This document shows positions 1 through 6,694 of a DNA stretch of 64,000 bases, in pieces; position 1 is the stretch's first letter; each line of letters starts with the position of its first letter. Under the pieces are notes generated by a model. It was not told the DNA's origin, did no database searches, and saw nothing but the letters and a program-made list of their open reading frames with translations. This stretch comes from an uncultured Collinsella sp. GTDB lineage: Bacteria; Actinomycetota; Coriobacteriia; Coriobacteriales; Coriobacteriaceae. The translations under genes and the position numbers were made by a program. Where the stretch lies: NCBI GenBank assembly GCA_900557455.1, contig USSM01000003.1, positions 1 to 64,000 on the forward strand, read 5' to 3'.

Positions 1-54
1 CTGGTGATCTCCGCCTTGAGAGGGCGGCGTCCTAAACCGCTAGACGAACGGGCC
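1..54 (-). tRNA. tRNA-Glu (anticodon CTC), 3' part beyond window
   Basis: Read on the minus strand, the segment gives an acceptor 5' arm GGCCCGT, a D-arm with GTCTAGCGGTTTAGGAC, and an anticodon stem CCGCC/GGCGG closing the loop CTCTCAA, so the anticodon is CTC and it reads GAG (Glu). The overall shape matches bacterial tRNA-Glu. The T-arm and acceptor 3' strand lie left of base 1, so the gene is truncated by the window, not by mutation. A good promoter sits just upstream. Confidence 0.93.
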
Positions 55-88
55 ACATGACATCTGCACTGCCGTGCTGCGAGGACAT

Positions 89-117
89 ATATTACGGGAC
101 ATAAAACGCGAGCGCAA
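89..117 (-). promoter_or_regulatory. Promoter of tRNA-Glu
   Basis: On the minus strand a -35 box TTGCGC (112-117) and a -10 box TAATAT (89-94) are separated by exactly 17 bases. Transcription would start near base 82, leaving a leader of about 28 bases before the mature tRNA. The call rests on box match and spacing only. Confidence 0.7.
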
Positions 118-184
118 GAAGAAAATCCAAATTGCCCGAATTTTGTCGGGAGGTTATGGAAAGCGCAGTTAAAAGCCACAGCCT

Positions 185-294
185 ATGATTTTTCTGGGAC
201 GGGGCTTAAAAAATCATTTCAGATTGCTGAGCGATTCTTTAAGACCACAACTTCATTCAAAATGGTTTTTTAAGCCCCGTCCCAGAAAAATCAT
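185..294. repeat. Perfect 29-bp inverted repeat with GGGACGGGG core
   Basis: Bases 185-213 and 266-294 are exact reverse complements (29 bp each), separated by 52 bases. The core of the left arm reads CTGGGACGGGGCTTAAAAAA. The right arm contains the TGA stop codon of the cca gene (291-293). It could fold into a very stable RNA hairpin and may end cca transcription, but no clean U-tract follows the stem, so a classical intrinsic terminator is not certain. Otherwise the 236 bases between the tRNA and cca hold only the tRNA promoter. Confidence 0.85.
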
Positions 295-1685
295 CCTAGG
301 TTGAGGTGGGCCAGAAGGGCTTCGCGCTCGTTGGGGACGTTGTCCTCGATTACGGCGTCGAGGGCGGCGTTGAGCAGCTGCCCCAACTCCGGCCCCGGTT
401 TGACGCCGGCGCGAATCAGGTCGCCGCCGTTGATGGCAAGCATCTTGAGCGTATAGGGCTCCCCTGCCTCAAGCAGTCCGTGGGCGAGTGAGCGCATCTC
501 CTCGATCGTCTCGACGTAATAGAAGCACGACGGCGCCTTGCCCAGCGTATCGGCACGCTTAAGGTCCATGAGCTCGTCAATCAGACGCGGCGTGTCGATG
601 CCCTCGCCCGAAAGCAAGCGCATCATATTGAGTAAGCAAGAGCGCTCGGGGCGCAGCGGCTTATCGTGATACTTGATGAGTAGGCACACATCGCGAATCA
701 AATCGTGCGAAAGCGCTAGACGATCCATAATGACGCGCGCCTTCTTGGCGCCAAGCTCGGGATGACCGTAGAAATGGCCGCTGCCCGCATGGTCGACCGT
801 AAAGCAATCGGGCTTGGAGACGTCGTGCAAAAACGCCGCCCACATTAAGCTCGGCGAAGGCGCTACGCCGTCACACAGCGCCAACTCCCCCGCTACCGTC
901 AACACGCGAGCGATATGCTCGTAGACATTAAAGGCATGGTAGACGCTGCGCTGGTCAAACCCACGAGCCGGCGCAAGCTCGGGCACGGCGGCACAAATGA
1001 GCTCGGGGTAGCGCAGCATCGCGTCTCCCCCGTGACCGGTCGAAAGAATGCCCTCAAGCTCAATGCCCACGCGCTCGCGTGCCACGGCATCGAGCAGCGG
1101 CGAGCATTCGGCAAGTGCCTGTTTGGTCTTAGGCTCGATCATAAAATCCAAGCGGCAGGCAAAACGCACCGCGCGCAGCATGCGAAGCGCATCCTCGTTA
1201 AAACGACGCTTGGGATCTCCGACGGCGCGGATCAACTTACGCCCTAAGTCGCCCTGGCCATCGTAGCGGTCGATAAGACCGCGCTCGGGATGCCAAGCCA
1301 TAGCGTTAACGGTAAAGTCGCGACGCGCCAGATCGTCCTCAAGCGACGCCGCACGCTCCACACTCTGGGGATGGCGGCCATCGGTGTAAAAGCCGTCCAG
1401 ACGATACGTCGTAACCTCAATGCGCTCATCGTCACAAATGGCGGTAATGCCGCCAAATTTAATGCCCGACTCAACTACCGCAATGTCAGCGGCCTCGAGT
1501 GCCGCCTTGGACTCCTGCCACAAGCCGCTGCAGCACATGTCGACATCGTGGCTGGGGCGTCCCATCAGGGCGTCACGTACCCAACCGCCCACGAACCAGG
1601 CCTCAAGACCGGCTGCCTCAAGCGCATGTAGCACACGCATGGAGGCGCCTGAGGGCTGCGTACCGTTGAGCGAAGCTTTGCACAT
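291..1685 (-). CDS. cca: CCA-adding enzyme (tRNA nucleotidyltransferase)
   Basis: This enzyme builds or repairs the CCA 3' end of tRNAs without a nucleic-acid template. The 464-residue protein shows the class II nucleotidyltransferase signature GGWVRDAL (33-40) with the catalytic DVD (47-49), the RRDFTVNAMA motif (121-130), the EDALRMLRAVRFA block (164-176) that helps select CTP and ATP, and a C-terminal HD domain with HDVSKP (287-292). The start is chosen because AGGAGG lies 8 bases upstream of the ATG. The family also includes poly(A) polymerases, but a separate poly(A) role is unlikely in this phylum. Its stop codon lies inside an inverted repeat. Confidence 0.95.
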   Translation of the reverse strand: MCKASLNGTQPSGASMRVLHALEAAGLEAWFVGGWVRDALMGRPSHDVDMCCSGLWQESKAALEAADIAVVESGIKFGGITAICDDERIEVTTYRLDGFYTDGRHPQSVERAASLEDDLARRDFTVNAMAWHPERGLIDRYDGQGDLGRKLIRAVGDPKRRFNEDALRMLRAVRFACRLDFMIEPKTKQALAECSPLLDAVARERVGIELEGILSTGHGGDAMLRYPELICAAVPELAPARGFDQRSVYHAFNVYEHIARVLTVAGELALCDGVAPSPSLMWAAFLHDVSKPDCFTVDHAGSGHFYGHPELGAKKARVIMDRLALSHDLIRDVCLLIKYHDKPLRPERSCLLNMMRLLSGEGIDTPRLIDELMDLKRADTLGKAPSCFYYVETIEEMRSLAHGLLEAGEPYTLKMLAINGGDLIRAGVKPGPELGQLLNAALDAVIEDNVPNEREALLAHLNLG

Positions 1686-1822
1686 ACCTATGGCCTCCTA
1701 CGCCTGCAAGCGTTAATCGATGGTTCTCAAGAAGTCTAACAAGAAACGGGCATGCGCGCACATGCAATCGTATCGTCGATCCGAACGAACGGGACAGCAA
1801 GCACCACATGCGCCCAGAATGC

Positions 1823-1857
1823 AAAAACACCCGCCTTGGAAATCCAAAGCGGGTGTT
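1823..1857 (-). terminator. Terminator after the downstream fruK copy
   Basis: A stem AACACCCGCTTTGGA / TCCAAGGCGGGTGTT with a 2-base loop is followed, on the minus strand, by a run of T. It lies about 25 bases after the stop of the 1-phosphofructokinase gene and ends the fructose locus before cca. Confidence 0.85.
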
Positions 1858-1879
1858 CGGCAACGATATGTCGATGCGG

Positions 1880-2812
1880 CTAGCAGACCTGGCGAACCTC
1901 AATGTGCTTGCTATATTCGTCCACCTTGGCAAAATCGCCCAGACCGGCACACTCCACCACGTTGGCGCCGGTGGCCATCGAGAGGCGCAGGGCGTCCTCG
2001 ACGCGCTCGGGAGCATCGTGCCACACGGACAGGAAGGCGGCAAGCGAGGAGTCGCCCGCGCAGACCGTCGACAGTAGCTTGACCTCGAAGGTGCGGTTGG
2101 CAAACCAGATATGCTCACCGTTAGAGAAGTACGCACCGTCGCCACCAAGGGTCAGCAGCACGTTCTTGGCGCCCTTGGCATGCAGCTCGGCCATCGCGCC
2201 CTTGACGGACTCGTCGTCGCCACCGCTCACCTTAATGCCAAAGATGTCAAGCAGCTCGTCGTCGTTGGGCTTAATGAGCAGCGGCTCCATGGCAATGAGG
2301 TCGGCCAGCTGATGGCTCGAGATATCGAGCACGAACTCGGCACCCTTTGCCTTAACACGGCGCAGGACCTCGGCCAGAAAACCCTCAGAAGTGTTGGGGG
2401 GCAGCGAGCCGCTAATGACCAGGCAGGTCATGTCATCGAGTGAATCGATGAGCTCAAACATCTCCTGCTCGTTGGCTGCATTGATGGCGGCACCTGCGTT
2501 GACCATGTTGTACTCGGTATCGGGGCCGGCGTTGAGGAAAACGTTGACGCGCGTGATGCCGTCGGTCCACACGGGCTTGACGGGCACGCCCAGGGCCTCG
2601 GCGCCCTTGACGATAAACTCGCCCGAGAAACCGGCAAAAAAGCCCAGGATCGTGGTGTCGACGCCGTAGTGATCGAGGGTGAACGAGACGTTGAGACCCT
2701 TGCCGTTGGGCGTATAGACCGCGTTGCGCGTGCGGGTGACGGTGTTGGCGGAAAGACCGTCGCAGGCAATGTTGTAGTCAATGGCGGGATTTGCAGTGAG
2801 CGTATAAATCAT
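1880..2812 (-). CDS. fruK: 1-phosphofructokinase, copy A (PfkB/FruK family)
   Basis: It probably phosphorylates fructose 1-phosphate to fructose 1,6-bisphosphate in the cytoplasm, the step after PTS import. The 310-residue protein begins MIYTLTANPA as FruK/LacC kinases do, has the substrate loop NGKGLNVS (36-43), SGSLPP (134-139), KPN (181-183) and the catalytic CAGDS (251-255, Asp254 as base). Most family members read GAGD here. The start at 2812 has AAAGGAA just upstream; a longer in-frame extension is ignored. A near-duplicate lies immediately upstream. Tagatose-6-phosphate kinase is a possible alternative, but the PTS fructose neighbours favour FruK. Confidence 0.9.
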   Translation of the reverse strand: MIYTLTANPAIDYNIACDGLSANTVTRTRNAVYTPNGKGLNVSFTLDHYGVDTTILGFFAGFSGEFIVKGAEALGVPVKPVWTDGITRVNVFLNAGPDTEYNMVNAGAAINAANEQEMFELIDSLDDMTCLVISGSLPPNTSEGFLAEVLRRVKAKGAEFVLDISSHQLADLIAMEPLLIKPNDDELLDIFGIKVSGGDDESVKGAMAELHAKGAKNVLLTLGGDGAYFSNGEHIWFANRTFEVKLLSTVCAGDSSLAAFLSVWHDAPERVEDALRLSMATGANVVECAGLGDFAKVDEYSKHIEVRQVC

Positions 2813-2820
2813 GTAAGTTC

Positions 2821-2848
2821 CTTTCACAAGGCAACGTGTTGATGAAAG
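2821..2848. promoter_or_regulatory. Candidate operator half-sites before fruK copy A
   Basis: CTTTCA (2821-2826) and TGAAAG (2843-2848) face each other 16 bases apart directly upstream of the ribosome binding site. The same 6-mer recurs between the divergent fruA and rpiR genes, which suggests one regulator for both. This is pattern reading only. Confidence 0.4.
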
Positions 2849-2978
2849 TATATTCCACGCCACGTGAAAAGGCTATAGCAACTCGGCGAACGGTGTAGAA
2901 CGCGTGCAGGGCGGCAGAAAAGCGGCAAAGCGCGGCAAAAAATCAGGGAGCTTGCCCTGACGCTCTTTTGCAATTAAC

Positions 2979-3010
2979 AAAAATGGCACCCCGGCCTAAG
3001 CCGAGGCACC
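2979..3010 (-). terminator. Terminator between the two fruK genes
   Basis: On the minus strand GGTGCCTCGG, a short loop, and CCGGGGTGCC form a strong stem followed by ATTTTTG. It sits about 30 bases past the stop of copy B, so copy A probably has its own promoter or depends on read-through. Confidence 0.85.
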
Positions 3011-3038
3011 ATAGAACCACGAATATGTCGTGTTTCGC

Positions 3039-3971
3039 TTACTTGCGATCGAGCTTGCGGACAGCAACGCGCTTGCTGTACTCATCGACGTGACCGAAGT
3101 CGCCAATGCCCACGGACTCGGCAACGTTGGCGCCGGTGGCCATAGCGAGCTTCATGGCCTCCTCGACGTTGTCGCGATCCCTGTACCACTTGTGCAGGAA
3201 CGCGGCGAGGGTGCAGTCGCCGGCGCAGACGGAAGAGACCAGCTTGATGTTGAACTCACGCTTGGCGTACCAGATGTCCTCGCCGTTGGAGAAATAAGCA
3301 TCGCCGCGGCTACCACGGGTGAGCAGCACGTTCTGGACGCCGGCGTCGTGGGCGAGCTTCATGGCAACGCGGACCTCGTCGTCGGTGTCGACCGGCACGC
3401 CGAAGATGGCCTTCATCTCGTGATGGTTCGGCTTGATGAGCAGCGGCTTCTTGTGAGCGAGCTCCTTGAGCTTGTCGGAGGACAGGTCCAGGACGACGTC
3501 TGCGCCACGGGCCTGAGCGTGCTCCATGACCTGAGCCAGGAAGTCGGGCGTAGCTTTGGGAGGCACGGAACCGGAGACGATCAGGCACTCAAGATCGCCC
3601 GCGGTGTCCAGGATGTTGTAGAGCTCCTTCTGATGCTCCGGCGTAATCGGGGCGCCGGGGTTCAGGATGCCGTACTCGTGCTGGCCATCGTTGACGTAGG
3701 TGTTGATACGCGTGATGCCATCGGTCCAGACCGGGCGGCACAGGCAACCCAGGTTCATGACCTCCTCGACGATAAACTTGCCCGTGAAGCCAGCGAAGAA
3801 GCCGAGCGCGACGGTGTCGACGCCCATCTTCTTAAAGGCGAAGGACACGTCGAGGCCCTTGCCGTTGGCCGTGTAGCTGGCCGAGCCGGTGCGGACGTTC
3901 TCGTCGGGCTCGAGCGGAGAGCTCGAAACCGTCATGTCGACAGCCGGATTAGCGGTTAGCGTGTAGAACAT
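3039..3971 (-). CDS. fruK: 1-phosphofructokinase paralogue, copy B
   Basis: This second PfkB-family sugar-phosphate kinase has 310 residues like copy A and aligns with it end to end: MFYTLTANPAVD at the start, SGSVPP (133-138), KPN (180-182), and CAGDC (249-253, Asp252 as base). The substrate loop reads NGKGLDVS (36-43), so the usual Asn at position 41 is Asp. This change could alter substrate choice. It lies downstream of ptsI with a hairpin in the 70-base gap. Function as 1-phosphofructokinase is inferred from family and context; the two copies may differ in substrate or regulation. Confidence 0.85.
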   Translation of the reverse strand: MFYTLTANPAVDMTVSSSPLEPDENVRTGSASYTANGKGLDVSFAFKKMGVDTVALGFFAGFTGKFIVEEVMNLGCLCRPVWTDGITRINTYVNDGQHEYGILNPGAPITPEHQKELYNILDTAGDLECLIVSGSVPPKATPDFLAQVMEHAQARGADVVLDLSSDKLKELAHKKPLLIKPNHHEMKAIFGVPVDTDDEVRVAMKLAHDAGVQNVLLTRGSRGDAYFSNGEDIWYAKREFNIKLVSSVCAGDCTLAAFLHKWYRDRDNVEEAMKLAMATGANVAESVGIGDFGHVDEYSKRVAVRKLDRK

Positions 3972-3998
3972 TTACAGTACCCCCTGTATATGTGAGGG

Positions 3999-4028
3999 CC
4001 GCGTGGCCGGCCCATTCCAACCACGCGG
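3999..4028. repeat. Intercistronic hairpin between ptsI and fruK copy B
   Basis: CCGCGTGG (3999-4006) and CCACGCGG (4021-4028) form an 8-bp GC-rich stem with a 14-base loop. No T-run follows on the minus strand, so it looks more like an mRNA processing or stability element than a terminator. Confidence 0.55.
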
Positions 4029-4045
4029 TTACCTCTGATACCAAA

Positions 4046-5755
4046 TTAGCGAGCTGCGGACTCGAGCAGCGCCTTGACCTCGGCGGCAGTGTTGCAGGCG
4101 AGTGCCTTCTCGGCGAGCTCGTCGCACTCGGCCTTGGTCCACTGGCTGATGGTCTTGCGGGCGCGCAGGATCGACGGAGCGCTCATCGAGAACTCCTCCA
4201 GGCCCCAGCTGATCAGCAGCGGCTCAAGCAGCGGATCGGCAGCGGCCTCGCCGCACATACCGACCATGATGCCGGCCTTCACGCCGCTCTCGATGATGTT
4301 CTTGAGCGAGCGGAGCACGGCGGGATAGTACACCTGGTACAGGTTGGAGATGGTGTCGTTGCCACGGTCGGCGCACATGGTGTAGCCGATCAGGTCGTTG
4401 GTGCCGATGGAGAAGAAGTCGGCGACCTTGGCCAGGCGGTCAGCGAGCAGAGAGGCGGCAGGCGTCTCGACCATGATGCCGACCTCAATGTTCTCGTTGA
4501 ACTTGCGACCCTCTTCGGTCAGCTCGGCCTTGCACTGCTCGACGAGCTCCTTGACAGCCACGACCTCCTCGACGCAGGTGACGAGCGGGATCATGATCTT
4601 GACATCGCCGAAGGCGCTGGCGCGCAGCAGAGCGCGGAGCTGGACCTTGTACTGATCGGGATTTGCCAGGCAGTAACGCACGGCGCGGAAGCCCATGAAG
4701 GGGTTATCTTCCTTGACCATGTGCAGGTACGGGATCTCCTTGTCGCCGCCCACATCAAGCGTACGAATGATGACCGGAGCGCCCTTGAGCGCGCTGGCGA
4801 CCTTGCGGTAGGCGTTGAACTGCTCCTCCTCGGAAGGAAGCTCAGCAGAGTCCATGAACAGGAACTCGGAGCGGAACAGACCGATAGCCTCGGCGTCGTG
4901 ATCGAGCGCGTTGGGCACGTCATCGGGGTTACCGATGTTGCAGGCAATGATCTTCTTGATGCCATCGGCAGTCACGGACGGCTTGCCGCGGAAGGCCTCG
5001 AGGGCTGCCTTCTCGGCAGCGAAGGCCTCGGCCTTGGCGGTGTAGGCGGCGAGCGTCTCCTCGTCGGGATCGGCCTCGACGATGCCCTTGCCACCGTCGA
5101 CGACAACGGTCATGCCGTTGCGCAGTGCGGTGCAGCTGTTGGAAACCGAAAGGACAGCCGGGATCTCGAGGGCGCGCGCGATAATCGCGGAGTGCGACGT
5201 ACGGCCACCGGTCTCGGTGACGATACCGGCAACGTGGGCCTTATCGATCGTGGCGGTCATGGACGGCGTAAGGTCGTGCACGACAACGACGGTGTTCTCG
5301 GGCAGGACGGAAAGGTCGACGACCTCCTTGCCCAGCAGCTCGGCCAGAATACCGGTGCGGATGTCGGCGATATCGGCCGCGCGCAGACGGAACATCTCGT
5401 CGTCCATGGACAGGAACATGTTCTCGAACATGGTCGAGGTGTCCATGAGCGCCTGCTCGGCGCAGGTGCCGCCGTCAATGGCGGCGTTGATGGCGTCGGT
5501 CATGCCCGGGTCCTGAGCCAGAACGATGTGTCCGCTCATGATCTCGGCCTCGGCCTCGCCCACCGTCTCCTTCATGTGGTCGGCCTGAGCCTGGGTCTTC
5601 TCGCAGAAGACCGAAAGAGCGGACTGATAGCGCTCCTTCTCTGCTGCCGAATCAGCAACCTGGTGCGGCTCAAACGTCAAGTCGGGATCGACGGCGACCA
5701 TAACGGTGCCGATACCGATGCCCTCGGAAGCGTTGACTCCCTGATACATTCCCAT
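4046..5755 (-). CDS. ptsI: PTS Enzyme I (PEP-protein phosphotransferase)
   Basis: Enzyme I takes phosphate from phosphoenolpyruvate and passes it to HPr, the first step of all PTS sugar uptake. The 569-residue length is typical. The phosphorylated His188 lies in GGRTSHSAIIAR, followed by DGGKGIVEADP; the C-terminal PEP-binding barrel shows SEFLFMD, MVETPAA and GTNDLIGYTM. The start at 5755 (MGMYQGVNA) is preceded by GGAGAGAGG; a start two codons later is possible. The gene follows ptsH, with a terminator-like hairpin between them that may lower Enzyme I relative to HPr. Confidence 0.95.
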   Translation of the reverse strand: MGMYQGVNASEGIGIGTVMVAVDPDLTFEPHQVADSAAEKERYQSALSVFCEKTQAQADHMKETVGEAEAEIMSGHIVLAQDPGMTDAINAAIDGGTCAEQALMDTSTMFENMFLSMDDEMFRLRAADIADIRTGILAELLGKEVVDLSVLPENTVVVVHDLTPSMTATIDKAHVAGIVTETGGRTSHSAIIARALEIPAVLSVSNSCTALRNGMTVVVDGGKGIVEADPDEETLAAYTAKAEAFAAEKAALEAFRGKPSVTADGIKKIIACNIGNPDDVPNALDHDAEAIGLFRSEFLFMDSAELPSEEEQFNAYRKVASALKGAPVIIRTLDVGGDKEIPYLHMVKEDNPFMGFRAVRYCLANPDQYKVQLRALLRASAFGDVKIMIPLVTCVEEVVAVKELVEQCKAELTEEGRKFNENIEVGIMVETPAASLLADRLAKVADFFSIGTNDLIGYTMCADRGNDTISNLYQVYYPAVLRSLKNIIESGVKAGIMVGMCGEAAADPLLEPLLISWGLEEFSMSAPSILRARKTISQWTKAECDELAEKALACNTAAEVKALLESAAR

Positions 5756-5800
5756 TCCTCTCTCCGTGTCATGTGATAAAGCGTTTTGCCATATCCATGA

Positions 5801-5837
5801 CAAAAGAGCGCAGTTACCTTAAAACAGGTCACTGCGC
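5801..5837 (-). terminator. Terminator-like hairpin between ptsH and ptsI
   Basis: GCGCAGTGACCT and AGGTAACTGCGC pair with one mismatch and are followed on the minus strand by TCTTTTG. It lies 45 bases past the ptsH stop and about 50 before ptsI. The short T-run suggests partial termination, so HPr could be made in excess over Enzyme I. Confidence 0.7.
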
Positions 5838-5882
5838 CCCCAAATATGAACTTAGTTGTTCAACATGCGACCCGTTTGAGTT

Positions 5883-6146
5883 CTACTCGCCAAGACCGCT
5901 CTTGATGAGCTCGATGGCAGCAGCCAGAGCCTCGGCCTCGTCAGCGCCGTCGCACTTGACCTCGACCTCGGTGCCGCAGGGGATACCAGCAGCCATGAGG
6001 GCCATCGGGGACTTGCCGTTGACCTCCTTCTCGGGGGTGACGACCGTCACGTCGCAGGCGTACTTGCCCATGGTGGAGGCGAAGAGGCCAGCCGGACGCA
6101 TGTGAAGACCCTGAGGATTAACGAGGGTAGCCTTCTCAGAAACCAT
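5883..6146 (-). CDS. ptsH: PTS phosphocarrier protein HPr
   Basis: HPr carries phosphate from Enzyme I to the IIA domains of sugar permeases. The 87-residue protein has the catalytic His15 in NPQGLHMRPAG and a Ser46 in NGKSPMALMAAG, the position used by HPr kinase in Gram-positive bacteria. No HPr kinase gene is visible in this window, so regulation through Ser46 is possible but not shown. A clear AAAGGAG precedes the start. It sits between fruA and ptsI, so general and fructose-specific PTS parts share one locus. Confidence 0.96.
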   Translation of the reverse strand: MVSEKATLVNPQGLHMRPAGLFASTMGKYACDVTVVTPEKEVNGKSPMALMAAGIPCGTEVEVKCDGADEAEALAAAIELIKSGLGE

Positions 6147-6172
6147 AATTGACTCCTTTTTTGTGTTTAACC

Positions 6173-6192
6173 CCTGTCGACCATGCGACAGG
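6173..6192. repeat. Hairpin in the ptsH leader
   Basis: CCTGTCG (6173-6179) and CGACAGG (6186-6192) form a 7-bp stem with a 6-base loop, 27 bases before the ptsH start codon. It could affect mRNA stability or translation. No known regulatory element is recognised. Confidence 0.5.
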
Positions 6193-6284
6193 AGCCATAT
6201 TCACGACGTTGTTTATATTAACTCACATCAAACTGTTTTTCATTATGTTTCGCACGAATTATTGGACGGATGTCGTTGCTGGCC

Positions 6285-6436
6285 GCTTGCTCGCCCACAG
6301 AGGGCCGGACGCGGCCTGTGAGATTTCCTGCTCTACAGTCCTGCTCGCACGAAGAGCACATTAAGTGCTCTTCGGCTCGTGCGGAACTCGCGATAAATCT
6401 CACAGGCCGCGTCCGGCCCTCTGTGGGCGAGCAAGC
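6285..6436. repeat. 152-bp palindromic element with perfect 42-bp ends
   Basis: Bases 6285-6326 and 6395-6436 are exact reverse complements, with GGGCCGGACGCGGCC in the core. The 68 bases between them contain a second hairpin, GAAGAGCAC / GTGCTCTTC (6351-6373). It encodes no protein. A perfect repeat of this length is unlikely by chance and suggests a miniature mobile element or a strong structured RNA. I saw no convincing target-site duplication. Confidence 0.85.
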
Positions 6437-6527
6437 TGCGGAAACTCGGTGGGTCCAGAGTAATATCGTGCGAAAGGAATTCAGCCTGAGGATCTGGGCG
6501 CCATAAGCTCTGTGCTGATAGATGCGT

Positions 6528-6623
6528 CTATTCCCTCTATTAAGTTGCGGTGAAATAGGGACTGAATTTGGGGTTGAATCGTTTATGCAGTCCCTATTTC
6601 ACCGCAACTTATGAGAGGGATAG
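6528..6623. repeat. 96-bp inverted repeat with GGTGAAATAGGGACTG core
   Basis: The arms 6528-6564 and 6588-6623 match over most of their length, including an exact 24-bp block (6541-6564 against 6588-6611). The 23-base centre is AT-rich. It lies directly beside the fruA terminator, downstream of fruA. No coding potential. Confidence 0.8.
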
Positions 6624-6658
6624 AAAAAGGCGGGGACTCCTGGTGGAGTCTCCGCCTT
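6624..6658 (-). terminator. fruA terminator
   Basis: On the minus strand AAGGCGGAGACTCC, loop ACCA, and GGAGTCCCCGCCTT form a near-perfect stem followed by a T-run. It lies about 40 bases after the fruA stop. Confidence 0.9.
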
Positions 6659-6694
6659 ATATACAAGGGGCGATGTTAATCGCGAACCGCGGGA

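Larger units (their letters stand above)
6147..6694. other. Gene-free gap between ptsH and fruA
   Basis: These 548 bases hold no credible gene; the short open frames here are by-products of palindromes. From left to right it contains the ptsH leader with a small hairpin, a 152-bp element with 42-bp inverted ends, a 96-bp imperfect inverted repeat, and the terminator of fruA. The stretch 6193-6284 is AT-rich and probably carries the ptsH promoter, but I could not pick convincing boxes. Confidence 0.75.

Noticed and set aside
185..294. Calling the 29-bp inverted repeat a standard rho-independent terminator of cca
   Set aside because: The loop is 52 bases long and no T-run follows the stem, so it is listed as a repeat with a possible, unproven terminator role.
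6149..6506. Short open frames on both strands in the ptsH-fruA gap that share peptides such as TGRVRPSVGEQAA
   Set aside because: The shared peptide arises because both strands of the 42-bp inverted repeat read the same. No ribosome site or conserved family is seen.
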